A stretch of 64,000 nucleotides of DNA from Ctena decussata (lineage: Eukaryota; Mollusca; Bivalvia; Lucinida; Lucinidae): assembly GCA_963989385.1 (NCBI GenBank), contig OZ022513.1, positions 23,439,928-23,503,927 on the forward strand, written 5' to 3'. Each line of letters opens with the position of its first letter. Within the stretch, counting starts at the first letter, position 1. Position numbers and translations under genes: made by a program. Shown here one piece after another: positions 12,801 through 21,856 of this stretch. The notes below the pieces were generated by a model that was given only the letters and a program-made list of their open reading frames with translations, did no database searches and was not told where the DNA came from.

Positions 12801-15800
12801 GAGAAGATATGGAAGTTTTTAAAACTCTACTTCTAAAAAAGTTTATCAAAATGAAGTTAAAATTTAAGTTTTTATTTCATTCAGGGGTTTCTGACAGAAA
12901 ACAGCACTTATTTTCATAATTTGGAAGCGCCCTGCATCAAATAATAGAAACTTAAAGTGATATGATCATGATTTTAGCTTCCAAAGCTTTCATAAAAATT
13001 GGTCATTTTAACAGATTTTTGGTGTAAATCTCTTCACAAAAATTGTCAGGAAATTTTTATTAATAATGCTATTATTAAAATTTATATAGTTTTGTAAACT
13101 GTAGGCACTGTAGATAAGTCTGGAATAAAAATTAAACCTATGGCAGAGTGTTTATTTTTGACCTCCAATGTCACACTTTGGTCACATTTTTTTTGAACAT
13201 GCCCATCTGTGTCACAAGTATTAAACTAGATTTTGGGATTGTTTTGTAAGGGGAAACTCATCATAAAGCAGAATTAATACAACTAATTTACACATTCGGG
13301 GCCATTTTTTTTATGGGAAAACACTCTGCCTTATAGCAAAATAAATTTATACAGTAATTACCTCCACCACACCGGATGGTGAGAATGCTGCAAAGGGAGG
13401 AAGTCTTGTTCCTACTCTACTGCTATTATCTCCCTTGGTTTTTAAAATGTTCTTCTCTCCTGCTGTAGAAGTGTTTTTAAAATCCACTAATTCAAGTCTG
13501 CTGGGATTATGTGGGTCTGGGTACATGACCACAACACTGTGTTCCTCAATTTTAACATCGTCCAATCCAAATTTCTTGAGCTCCTTTGCTACAAAGTCGG
13601 CTGATCTTGAATCCTCCAGAAAGCTTGGCGATGCTTCTTTTCTTAAGTCTGCTAATTTCCTGAAATTTGTGTAGGTGGAAACATTAAAGGCTGAGTTTAT
13701 CCACTAAAAATTCAGCCGAAATGGGCACAAAACCTGGGCCCAGTTGATCAAAACTAACAATGTTATTAGTTAACGAGAGACAGACATTATATTTTCAAAT
13801 GTCTGTAAAACACTACCATTTTTTTTTTGCTGAAAAAAATGTGCGGAGCTTTTGCACTGAAAAAGCTCTTCACATTTTTTCAGCAAAATTTTTTTAGCAC
13901 ACTGGATTTTATATATTATGTACTAGAAAGCTAAGCATATAGCTAAAAGTATCCTTGACTTATGATTTCGTTCAGCTAATGTTTTATGCAACTACCCCCT
14001 GATCTAGCCCAACATAGGTAAGGAGCATGTGAGGTTATCATGTGTACTGTCATTAAAACTGCTTTGCTACACATTTTTATGGACTCTGCAAAACAAATAA
14101 AATGAGGGTCACAATTTGAAGAAAAAAGAAAATTATAATAGAAGTATCACTAAAATAAAGTCCATTGTTAACTGGGACTCTGAATTATTTGAAAAAAAAA
14201 TCATATGGCAAGTTTTTAAAAGCCTTAAAGGCATTCATAACACAGGTACAGGATACAAAAAATAGGATAGCTGTCCCAGTCACTAATAGCCCTATTAAAT
14301 AAAAAATAAAAAAACAACAACAGAAAACATGTAAAAAGTATGCTAGGTGAAGGTTGATATTTGTTTATTTGGCATACCAAGCTGCAGCATGTTTGAAATG
14401 ATATTCCCTGGCCTACCATTATAATCAGGTGTGACTTTTACAGATTTAAATACCATTGCAGGGATTCAGTAGCTATTAGGATATATTACAGTCTAAACAA
14501 ACAAAATTGCTGTAATCCACACAAGTCCACTTCAAACTAAGCTTATTATTGGCTGTTATATGATTTTAGTAGGAATACATTGTATCAGCATCACCACAGC
14601 TCAAGATAACACAAAGTTTGGGGGGTGAAATGTCCATTTGTTTTCGCTCTCTCACTTAGAAACCTTGTGGTATCTCATTAAAATTACATTACTGAGCTAT
14701 CTAATGAAAACTGCATTGTCTTTTTAGTTGCCTCATATATTTGTGTTATTTCATTACAATTATTTATATGTCTCAATTTGTCAAATAATTGTTAAAATTG
14801 CTACGTACATATGTTGTGGGGGTGTCTTTTTTTTTTTTATCCCCTCTATACATACATGTGGTTTCGGATATCCATAATTTGATTTATATATAGATACATC
14901 CAATATTTTTAAACCCCTTTCCTATGTCCAGGAGTATATAGTTTTCGCCTTTCCGCCCGTCTGTCCATGCATCCGTGCGTGTGTCCATCCGTTAACATTT
15001 GCGTTAAAGTTTTGTGTTAAGTTTTTAATTTTTGCTTATGTTTCAGATATCCTTTGATGGGGCCTGTTGATATGTGACTGTGTATATATATATGTTCATG
15101 CAGAATAGTTGACATCATCTGGATGCTGCTGCTGACCAAAGGTCAAGGTCAAAGACTTAAAGTTTTGCGTTAAAGTTTTGTGTTAAGTTTATATTCTTCT
15201 TTTGTATTTCAAACAGGGCCTGACAAATCCATTGTCCGGCTGCAAGGGACAAGTTAAAAAATTTCTGGGCAAGTAAAATGTTTTAAGCTATATAGGGAAA
15301 ACCCAAGAATTTCAGCTTTCTGTAGTAGAACAAATCAAATTTCGGATATCCATTAATTAATCAGATTTAAAACTAGAAATGTGTCCATAGGACACGGATG
15401 CCCCTGCTTAGTGCCCTAAGTAAGATGGCGCCTTGTTTAAGGTACTGGCACTGGTACTAGGTTCACGAAGGCAGACTTCTTTGGTACAGGTTTAATTGTT
15501 TTCCTTGGGCAGATGTACGTGTATTGTGCTTCTTGGATCAAGAGAAGTTTGTGTGTGTTAGTGTGTGTGTGTGTGTGTGTAGGAGGGGGAGGGGTTGGAG
15601 CGGGATGTCATGACTGTCATATGTGATAACATTCTGCATCTTATCAAAGAAATGGATGCCATGCAACTTTCCAAAAGAAATAGCCCCGAAACAAATAACT
15701 TTTCAAAAACTAACAAATGGAAACCATTAAAATGAAGTCGAAAAAAGGCCATATATCCCACAATAATTGACAGATTTTAACCAACATCGAACTTGACCTG

Positions 15801-17477
15801 TATTTTATTATTATATATACCCTTGTATAAAATAAGAATTCAATACACCAATGTTTTCAAAAGATATCTTCATCATGAACGGAAACCAGTTTTTCATACA
15901 AAATGAAGTCCAAAAAGGGCCATAACTCCCACAATAATCGAGGGATTTTGCCCAACATCGAACTTGACCTGTATTTTATGATTACATACAGGTCTGTGTA
16001 TAAAATATGAATTCAATGCACCAATGTTTTCAAAAGTGATGAATGGAAACCAGTTTTTCATACAAAATGAAGTCGAAAAAGGGCCATTACCCCCACAATA
16101 ATCGATGGATTTTGCCCAACATGGAACTTGACCTGTATTTTATGATTACATACCTGTGTATAAAATATGAATTCAATACACCAATGCTTTCAAAAGATAA
16201 TGAACGGAAACCAGTTTTTCATACAAAATGAAGTCGAAAAAGGGCCATAACTCCCACAATAATCGATGGATTTTGCCCAACATGGAACTTGACCTGTATT
16301 TTATGATTACATACCTGTGTATAAAATATGAATTCAATACACCAATGCTTTCAAAAGATAATGAACGGAAACCAGTTTTTCATACAAAATGAAGTCCAAA
16401 AAGGGCCATAACTCCCACAATAAGCAACGGATTTTGCCCAACATGGAACTTGACCTGTATTTTATGATTATATAGCTGTGTATGAAATATGAATCCAATA
16501 CACCAATGCTTTCAAAAGATATCCAACGGACACCATTTTTTTCATACAAAATGAAGTCGAAAAAGGGCCATAACTCCCACAATAATCACAGATTTTGCCC
16601 AACAACGAACCTGACCTGTATTTTATGATCATATACCTGTGTATAAAATATGAATAAAAAATACACCAATGCTTACGAAAGATATCGAACGGAAACCATT
16701 TTTTCATACAAAATAAAGTCGAAAAAGGGCCATAACTCCCACAATAATAGACGGATTTTACCAAATGTGGAACTTGACCTGTATCTTATGATTTTATATA
16801 GCTGTGTATAAAAATGCAATACACCACTGTTTTCAAAAGATATTGAACGGAAACCATTTCGTACATACCTACGCTATGTACATACTGACAGCAGTGAAAC
16901 TAAATGCCCCCCCCCCCCTCCATTTTCAAAGGCGGGGGCATAAAAATATAGGATAATACCAAAAAGTTATATCCAAAAATCAAATTTGCTACCATCAGCA
17001 TCTCCTGCATTGTACAACATATTGGACTGTACTACCATGTAAACGTAAAACCAAACTGTTCCATCTTTACCGGCATTTTTGGACAAATACGGTAAGCAGT
17101 TTGCCAATTTTTTTACGGTATAGTATATATTACCTTTCATAAATTTCTATACTGTGCGAAGACAGAAAGTACATTATATTTTGGTGCACTGATTGCACTT
17201 TTTCATTGTCCAGTCCGTCTGCCCTTTGATTTTCATATGCGCAAGTGTCCGTTACTTTTTGACTCTCCCTCACATAAAATCCAACCAAAATTCCAAGTAA
17301 AAATAATGTCACAAAACAAATAAACAAAAGACAAAGAGTGAAAGAAGTTCGCCATCGTTTCTCTGACTTAAGAATAACTTTATCTCTCTCATATAACTGG
17401 CACGTATCACTAGGATCCATAGAATCAGAATTTTTCCAATGTCTATAAGTTCTGCATTGTTTCACTCCACTCGCCAT
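3773..17477 (-). CDS. NAALAD2-like: NAALADase / glutamate carboxypeptidase II-like gene, 5' part (exons 1-4; continues off left edge)
   Basis: Joined exons 17477-17134, 13659-13362, 7555-7433 and 3878-3773 on the minus strand. They give about 290 residues in one frame with matching phases (2, 0, 0, 1) and GT-AG introns. The order is a basic N-terminal tail, one membrane segment near residues 46-68, then an ectodomain with LKKFGLDDVKIEEH, PPFAAFSPSG, GRLVYAGYGEYLDYLQL and VQLAEKRGASGVLFY. These correspond in order to the N-terminal and PA-like regions of M28B type II membrane peptidases (GCPII/FOLH1, NAALAD2). Family members cleave N-acetyl-aspartyl-glutamate or folate polyglutamate outside the cell with a di-zinc site; that catalytic domain is not in the window. 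The start at 17477 is the first ATG in the frame, with A at -3 and G at +4; a second ATG lies 19 codons on. GCPII family members are about 750 residues, so about 60% is missing. Family assignment is firm; the exact orthologue is not. Confidence 0.88.
3970..4318 (-). mobile_element. tRNA-derived SINE piece split by a MITE
   Basis: On the minus strand 4318-4273 reads GGTGCCCCAGTAGCTTAATA then GGTAAAGC, with an A box (TAGCTTAATAGG) like a tRNA 5' half. After the MITE insertion the sequence resumes below 4062 as GGGTCACCAGTTTAAATTCT, resembling the T arm and B box. The body runs on to about 3970. A cloverleaf gene is not intact, so this is a SINE relic rather than a tRNA. Confidence 0.55.
4062..4272. 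mobile_element. foldback MITE family A, best preserved copy
   Basis: Terminal inverted repeats CAGAGCTCTAGATAAGAGGG (from 4062) and CCCTCTTATCTAGAGCTCTG-like at the right end. The interior is a near-palindrome containing ATATGTTGTGACCCCTCATT and its complement. Inserted within the SINE piece at 3970-4318. Confidence 0.85.
4535..4670 (-). repeat. second SINE-like relic
   Basis: Minus strand reads GAGGTCTCTTAGCTCAATGG near 4654, with an A-box-like TAGCTCAATGGG, and shares the body string TGTGTGCAATG with the SINE at 3970-4318. Diverged; no clear B box. Confidence 0.4.
5190..5633. mobile_element. 444 bp foldback element with 5 bp target duplication
   Basis: Terminal inverted repeats CACAGGGTATAATCGATT (5190) and its complement ending at 5633, flanked by the direct repeat GTATC at 5185-5189 and 5634-5638. 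Most of the element is a long imperfect palindrome. The arms carry about a dozen copies of the word GCTTCCTGCMGAGACT, spaced roughly 35-50 bp. The open frames across it on both strands are by-products of the palindrome. Confidence 0.85.
5639..7432. other. rest of NAALADase-like intron 3: little identifiable
   Basis: Short AT-rich sequence without a recognisable gene. A relic of the GACGC HINE 3' end (GTAGCTCACCTGACAACGCC then TTGCCCATCACA) lies at about 7029-7062 in the same orientation as the full copies. A CCCCTGAAGTGAAAGTGTAC string near 5727-5747 matches the tail of the GAATTTGCTCC hairpin repeats. Confidence 0.5.
7433..7555 (-). CDS. NAALAD2-like: NAALADase-like exon 3 (PA-like domain)
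   Basis: Acceptor TTTCTTTCCAG, donor AAG|GTTAGT, 41 codons in phase 0. The product begins GRLVYAGYGEYLDYLQLRTI and continues into VTGALVLIRQGKSTDSRK. This corresponds to the GCPII stretch DLVYVNYARTEDFFKL...GKIVIARYGKVFRGNKV in the protease-associated domain. Confidence 0.88.
7700..7800. repeat. short foldback repeat family D, copy 1
   Basis: CAAAACAACTCCAAAAATCT then AGAT, centre CATCTTATAAGATGG, and inverted arm TCTAGATTTTTTTTTTGATG. Related copies: 10819-10856 plus 13207-13262 (split) and 43810-43915. Confidence 0.5.
7826..7980. mobile_element. palindromic MITE family C, copy 1
   Basis: Arms CAAAATAAAGCACACTGATT then GGCTGCTTC and the complement GGCCAATCATTGTGCTTTAT, centre GAGCACATGCTC, outer ends (G)AGGTTATA...AAAACTT and AAGTTTTATATCCTCG. 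A second copy is at 28772-28925. Each arm carries a CCAAT/ATTGG box. Confidence 0.75.
8154..9489 (-). mobile_element. HINE/pearl-like element, family GACGC, copy 3
   Basis: Termini as in copies 1 and 2: CAAGAGCTGTCGCCTGACAG at 8154 and TTCAGGCGAGCTAAAAA ending near 9489. Five tandem units with the TGACCTTGACATCAAGGTCA word and a GACGCN array at 9381-9440. It sits inside a family A MITE: the left piece CAGAGCTCTAATTAA (8139-8153) and the right piece starting GGGATAATTTGGTG (9490) belong together, which fixes the element boundaries. Confidence 0.82.
9490..9674. mobile_element. foldback MITE family A, right part, interrupted by HINE copy 3
   Basis: Contains AACATATGTTGTAACCCCTC, ACCATCTCGACGAGACGGTT and the right end CCCCTCTTATCTAGAGCTCTG. 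The missing left end is at 8139-8153. Confidence 0.75.
9824..10039. mobile_element. foldback MITE family B (GAGCCGCGACACGAGAAAACC ends)
   Basis: Ends GAGCCGGGACACTAGAAAAC and GGTTTTCTCGTGTAGTGGCTC. Interior has AGACTCAGATCAGCCTGGGC and its inverse and GTAGCTTAGACTCTTAGCTA. Family B copies in the window: here, 10108-10460, 24980-25217, 36066-36288, 39038-39276, 43539-43774, 47424-47663, 48317-48537, 50190-50280 (left part) and 51700-51880 (right part). Confidence 0.8.
10108..10460. mobile_element. foldback MITE family B with a nested palindrome
   Basis: Outer ends CGCGACTCAACAAAACCAAC and TTGGTTTTTTGTCCACTCAA. The middle (about 10240-10340) is a separate small palindrome with arms CCAGCTCCGG and CCGGCCCAGAGCTGG, absent from the other family B copies, so it is probably a later insertion. 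Confidence 0.7.
10857..13206. mobile_element. 2.35 kb terminal-inverted-repeat element carrying six copies of a 15-mer
   Basis: Terminal repeats of about 28 bp: GGGCATGTTC, an A run and ATGTGACCGAAG at the left, and the complement (CTTTGGTCACAT, T run, GAACATGCCC) at the right. Flanked by ATCT on both sides (possible 4 bp target duplication) and set inside a family D foldback whose halves are at 10819-10856 and 13207-13262. The 15-mer CTCAGGAGTGTAACA occurs at 11035, 11428, 11593 and 12643 on plus and at 11943 and 12477 on minus. The small open frames (for example 12279-12515) lack similarity to a transposase that I can recognise. Confidence 0.65.
13362..13659 (-). CDS. NAALAD2-like: NAALADase-like exon 2
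   Basis: Acceptor AAATTTCAG precedes 13659 and donor GAG|GTAATT follows 13362. The exon encodes about 99 residues including FVAKELKKFGLDDVKIEEH and LPPFAAFSPSGVVE, which match the GCPII segments with FGLD...VELAHYDVLLSYP and PPFSAFSP. Its start supplies one base to the split codon from exon 1. The usual PHLAGT motif before FGLD is not seen. Confidence 0.88.
13819..13893. repeat. 75 bp hairpin
   Basis: TTTTGCTGAAAAAAATGTGC then GGAGCTTTT pairs with AAAAAGCTCTTCACATTTTT then TCAGCAAAA around GCACTG. A near-perfect stem of about 33 bp in NAALADase-like intron 1. Confidence 0.6.
13894..14929. other. NAALADase-like intron 1, no identifiable feature
   Basis: AT-rich sequence with homopolymer runs (14288-14325, 14824-14840). 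No exon, tRNA or clear repeat was recognised. Confidence 0.4.
14930..15230 (+). mobile_element. HINE-like 5' fragment
   Basis: Reads GAGTATATAGTTTTCGCC then CGCCCGTCTGTCCATGCATC and units with GCGTTAAAGTTTTGTGTTAA (twice) and AAAGGTCAAGGTCAAAG. This is the 5' leader style of the HINE elements, but plus-oriented inside a minus-strand gene. No 3' terminus seen. Confidence 0.45.
15373..16946 (-). mobile_element. HINE/pearl-like element with seven core units
   Basis: On the minus strand it starts TTTTTATGCCCCCGCC (near 16946) and ends GGGGCATCCGTGTCCTATGG then ACACATTTCTAG at 15373, with T following. Hairpin GTGTCC-TAT-GGACAC plus CTAG is a Helitron-type 3' end. Between are seven tandem units of about 160-169 bp, each with the complement of GCCATAACTCCCACAATAAT and GAACTTGACCTGTATTTTAT. 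Open frames along the units are not genes. A C run lies at 16908-16921 and a (TG)n at 15548-15580. Confidence 0.82.
17134..17477 (-). CDS. NAALAD2-like: NAALADase-like exon 1: cytoplasmic tail and membrane anchor
   Basis: The donor reads AG|GTAATA, with the exon ending at 17134 and two bases of a split codon left over. Residues 40-45 are basic (KRWRTS). They are followed by a hydrophobic stretch TLCLLFICFVTLFLLGILVG and then a polar stem, the type II signal-anchor layout of the family. The open frame continues upstream of 17477 without an ATG. This exon shows little sequence conservation, so its link to exon 2 rests on topology, phase and position. Confidence 0.75.
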
Positions 17478-17945
17478 GTTTTGAAATGAAAGTAAACCGC
17501 GCGACGAAGGGGTCGACTCAAAAGTTATTAAATGACGCGAAACTCTACAGTGGGGCGCCAAAAATGATTAACTGATTGCCTTACAGGTAATGCTGTCATG
17601 AATTCGTTTTTATGGCCATAAAAATCGCTATAAAATATACCATCTGGCTTATGTCAGCATTTTACCTAAACATATCTAATTAGCAGATCTAATCTAAATT
17701 ATAAAACGCCTTCATTTTTGAAATTTAATAAGAGAAATTATAGGTTTGCTAGATCTATTTTTAATCTGTTATCTTTATTATTGTGCATTTGCTTCCTCAA
17801 CATTATTATCATTATTAATGTTAATTTTCTGCTTTTTTTTTTTTTTTTTTTTTGTTGTTGTTTTTGTTTTTTTAATTTCGTTTGTTTCTGACTTCCTGAC
17901 TTTGTTTTTCTTTCAGGCTAGCAGCTCATAGAACAAAATTCAGTT

Positions 17946-18036
17946 CAGTTCAATTCTCTTATCGACGTTGCCCAAGTGGCTCAACGGTACGTAATCATAG
18001 TTGCACACACTTGGCGCCGTGTGTCCGTCCAATCAT
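17946..18036 (+). repeat. dispersed 90 bp repeat, copy 1
   Basis: TCAATTCTCTTATCGACGTT ... GGCGCCGTGTGTCCGTCC recurs, diverged, at 34734-34815 as TCAATTCTCATATCGACGTT ... GGCGCCGAGCGTCCGTCC. The GTCCGTCC end resembles the 5' leader of HINE elements. Confidence 0.5.
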
Positions 18037-18185
18037 AGAACAAAAAAATTAGGTGCACACTTTTATACCACATCCCCTCAGAGAGAGAGAGAGAGAGAGA
18101 GAAAAACAAAGAGAAATAGAGATTGTATAATCAGTCTTCCTTTGCAATGAGAGAAAGTTGAAATAAATATTCTGTATGAGCATTT

Positions 18186-18738
18186 TAAAGGTAGGTTCCT
18201 GTACTTTGGAATGCATCATAATTTTGACGATCTTTCATCCAAGTTGTTGGAAAGCACTTATAAAAGGGAATGAATAAGTTTCACTAAAAAGTGTAAATCA
18301 AAAAAAATATTAGAAAAGTTGTTTTGCAAGGGATTTCCTAACTCTGCTTCGCACACCAGTTAGCGCTATTTTTAGTTCGCGCCAAAAATAGATAACGCAG
18401 CTGAGGTCATGCTGCATTGCATTTTGGGATAGTTTTAACCCATCCACCATGCCAGGACCTCTAGGAGAGCTCACGACAAGGGAAAATTGACCTTTGGAGA
18501 ATGGCATCAGAAATCGCACACTTATAGACATAATAAACATAGTTATTTTTAGAACTGGAATTCCAACAAAAGAAAATGAACCAAAAGGGAAAACGACTAT
18601 TTTCTTCAACATCTGACGAGTTTCTCAGGAGCAACAAATTCAGAAATATAAGAGAATTCAATACTGCTCAGAAAAAGACGAAATGATTTTGTGGACATAA
18701 TTGTTATCGCTAGTCCAGGAACCTACCTTTAAATTTAT
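18186..18738. mobile_element. about 550 bp element with AAAGGTAGGTTCCTG inverted ends
   Basis: TTTAAAGGTAGGTTCCTG at 18184-18201 and CAGGAACCTACCTTTAAA at 18717-18734 are exact inverted repeats. The interior open frames (minus strand, 18310-18661) show no recognisable domain. A nonautonomous DNA transposon is the simplest reading. Confidence 0.65.
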
Positions 18739-18965
18739 TAATATCTGCGTTCATCAGTGACCCTTTCCGACAATGAAATTCCAATGTACAGTTATAGAAG
18801 GAAAAATCGAGCGCATTTTTTTTTTTTAATTTTATTTTATTTAACATGTTCGGTGATATAACTCAGTTCTCCACAGATTTGATTTAGATTTTGTATGTGA
18901 GTTCCTTTGAGTTGATGTTAGTTTGGAATTTTACTACAAAGTTGAATACTGTTACAAGAAAATGG

Positions 18966-19078
18966 GACAAGAAAACCTTATCGAATCTCGAAGAAGCTTA
19001 CCTTCGCCTAAAAACCCTTATTCGAAACTTGAATATTCATACTCGAAAAATGATACTTGATGCTCGAAAAGGAAAATA
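18966..19078 (+). repeat. CTCGAAA minisatellite, block 1
   Basis: Degenerate units of about 19-20 bp built on ACTCGAAA (ATCTCGAAGAAG, TTCGAAACTTGAA, ACTCGAAAAATG, GCTCGAAAAGG). Block 2 is at 19690-19880. Confidence 0.55.
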
Positions 19079-19204
19079 AAAAAAACAACAGTAACAGTTC
19101 AAAGATAAACGGTCTTCTCTCATCGCTGGTTACACAGCATCACAGTGCACAGCATTGGACGCACCTTGCAATTTGATGGGATTGTCAGTAATTTGTCAGT
19201 GCTA

Positions 19205-19498
19205 AGGTATAAAAGCTACTTAACACTTAAATATCATTGTAGTGTTGTTTGAGCATGTACTGTTTTAGTATCCTTTATATGTCTTATATGTTTTATATGT
19301 ATACACTACTGTCTTATCTTATCTCTCTTACAGGTCTTACATGATCCATGCATGTAAAATTGAAAATATTGATATAGTCTCTTATAATGTACATGTATAT
19401 TTTATATGTTAGTCGGTCTAATAGCTATTCATAGCTAATGTTACTTGTTATGTAAACACATCCGACTTTAAATAAAATTTGTATCTGTATCTGTATCT
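19205..19498 (+). mobile_element. 3' tail of a non-LTR retroelement with (TGTATC)n end
   Basis: Noncoding sequence ending AAATAAAATTTGTATCTGTA then TCTGTATCTG. A 3' UTR with an AATAAA-like signal followed by a short microsatellite is the usual 3' end of CR1/L2-type LINEs or their SINE partners. It lies between the two minisatellite blocks. Confidence 0.5.
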
Positions 19499-19689
19499 GT
19501 ACTAATTATTCTGTAATTAGGCTTTATTTGCATAATCATTAATTTTACAGACAACTGATTGCTCTAGGTGGAAGGGGATTATTGTTAAATCACCTGTGGT
19601 ACCCCAACTAGACTATATATTATTTGCTCTAATTTATCTGGGTGTTTGGCACAAAGGTTGGGAAGAAAATCAGATTCTAATAACTATGG

Positions 19690-19880
19690 ATCATTATTTG
19701 AATCCTTACATGAAACTCGAAACATCTTACTTGAAACTCGAAAAGCCGTATTCAAAACTCGAAAAACCTTACTCGAAACTCATTAAGTATTAATCGAAAC
19801 TCATAAGATCTATACGTGAAACTCAAAAATGATTCTCGGGGCAACACAATTCTCACTCAAAACTCGATCAAAACCTAGAG
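19690..19880 (+). repeat. CTCGAAA minisatellite, block 2
   Basis: Units TTACATGAAACTCGAAACAT, TTACTTGAAACTCGAAAAGC, TATTCAAAACTCGAAAAACC, TTACTCGAAACTCATTAAG and others. In one frame they read as repeats of PYSKLEK. No conserved protein is implied. Confidence 0.7.
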
Positions 19881-20032
19881 AAAAGAAATTCTTTATTTGT
19901 CTAAAGACAGTGTAATTTCAGCACAGACTGCAAGCCCTAAATTTTCAGACTATTTTCGAGCTCAAGATATTCACAGGACAGCCCACACTAATCCTCGATA
20001 CCCACACAGATAAACATCCGCAGATATCAGGC

Positions 20033-20259
20033 CCCGAGATTATAAAACTTTTTTCGTGCTCAACTCAGCTGAGCATGAAATTTTCTCTGCTGATAAATAT
20101 GAAAATGTTGGCATTTCATATTCATAAGCAGATAAAATTTCACACTCACCTAAACTGGGGAAGAAAATAACTGTACTTACCAATAATTTGCTATTCATAA
20201 GCAGGTAAAATTTCATGCTCAGCTGAGTTGAGCTTGAAAAAAGTTTTATGACCTCGGGG
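20033..20259. mobile_element. palindromic MITE (GCCCCGAG ends)
   Basis: GCCCCGAGATTATAAAACTT at the left and AAGTTTTATGACCTCGGGGC at the right, with CTCAACTCAGCTGAGCATGA and its inverse inside. The whole element folds back on itself. End style resembles family C (7826-7980). Confidence 0.8.
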
Positions 20260-20861
20260 CAAGGTAGGCCCAAATATAAATTAAGAGAGATTGCTGTTAA
20301 AGCCCAAATGAGCCACTTCATACAAGACGGTTGCAGCCAAAGGCATGTCTCAGACTTTTTTACTTTCAACGCCGGGCAGCAGCTCTCGGTACCTTCAGTG
20401 AGCTTTTGTGTAAGTACGTCATACTGGCTAGACTAAACTAGAACTTTGTTGACCCCAATCAGAGATTATCTATAATTATGACCCAAAATACTTGGCGTAC
20501 ACATACTACCAGTAACGAATGTCGAGACTTCGAAGTAAAGAGATAGGCAATGATCATGAATTGATACAATCAAATTCCACATCCCGCCCTAAAAACCAAA
20601 AGGGAAGGAAGCACGCACACAAAATTACAAACGTTCAAGAAAGACACGGATGGTTAACTGAATGAATAGCTCTTTTTCAAAAGGTGGTCATTTAGCAAGT
20701 ATCCTTATTGAAAACAGCATCAACATCTATTTTCACATATTTTCTATTTAAAATTACGAAACAATACAAAGCAGAAGGCAGCATGAGCAGCTATTCAGGT
20801 GACCATATTACTTGAATCCAAAGACACTCGGACATTAGAACATGTAACAGTGAGGAAGTAA

Positions 20862-21177
<316 letters not shown>

Positions 21178-21534
21178 TGCACAGGAGAGAGTGAGGTTTA
21201 AGGGAGATACATAAAGTGTATTGAAATAGCCCCTATATGTTTCAAACGAGCAGCAGGTTAAACACATGAAATTGTTATTTCTTTTAAAAACATGGGGAGC
21301 CTCTGCTTGCTAAGCTAGCTTTAATATTATTAAGCATTTCCTTTTACGTCAGATCCCGTATCATGCTATATTGTACTTTTCCTTTAATTGTAATTTGCAC
21401 TGACTAGATATTATTTAAATTTAACCAAACTAGCTAGCGATCTGAATTCGAATACGGCTGGTGGCTGAATTCTTTTCAAACATAAATGTAGTTTCATTGT
21501 ACACAGCTTTTCATTACCAGCTTTTAGCGTGAAA
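21178..21534 (+). other. immediate 5' flank of CACTIN
   Basis: Between the tetranucleotide array and the upstream ORF; no repeat was recognised. It probably holds the CACTIN promoter or 5' UTR, but nothing in it can be assigned. Palindromic GCTAGC/TAGCTAGC strings at 21314-21322 and 21430-21438 are noted. Confidence 0.35.
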
Positions 21535-21723
21535 ATGAATGAAATGCTGTCGGAAGGGACGTCTTACTGCAGGTCATCCATCCGTCCAGTCCAGACTAGG
21601 TGCTCTGATAGTGAAAGGAGGAATATACAGCAACAAGAACAAGAGTTACGCCGCTTAGAAGCCGCTCGAACGCTTTCCATGCGTTTTGTTAACTTTGATA
21701 TCAGAAAATATTTAGCAAATTAA
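21535..21723 (+). other. possible upstream ORF, 62 codons, in the CACTIN 5' leader
   Basis: An ATG at 21535 (A at -3) opens a 62-codon frame ending in TAA at 21721-21723, only 2 nt before the CACTIN ATG at 21726. It is in another frame relative to CACTIN. The product contains a charged stretch (RRNIQQQEQELRRLEAART) but resembles nothing I recognise. If it is in the mRNA it could affect CACTIN initiation; it may equally be chance. Where transcription starts is unknown. Confidence 0.3.
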
Positions 21724-21725
21724 CG

Positions 21726-21856
21726 ATGGGAAACAAGGAAAAGAGAAAACACAGAAGCCGATCGTTATCAAGAGAAAGGTCGAAAGAATCAAAACCTGAA
21801 AGTAGAAAATACAGACAGGAAGATGAAAGCGAATACGGCAGCCGATCGAAGAAAAA
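21726..21856 (+). CDS. CACTIN: CACTIN exon 1
   Basis: Start codon context AACGATGG. Encodes MGNKEKRKHRSRSLSRERSK and on to SRSKKK, the RS-rich N-terminal tail. Donor GTAAGT; ends with two bases of a Lys codon. Confidence 0.9.

Noticed and set aside
13435..13674. Plus-strand 79-codon frame
   Set aside because: Shadow of NAALADase-like exon 2 on the opposite strand.
16334..16764. Minus-strand frames with repeated CGSYGPF and FCMKKM motifs
   Set aside because: Translation of the tandem core units of a HINE element, not a protein family.
17960..18000. Possible tRNA gene (GTGGCTCAACGGTA resembles an A box)
   Set aside because: No B box or cloverleaf; the stretch is part of a dispersed repeat also found at 34734.
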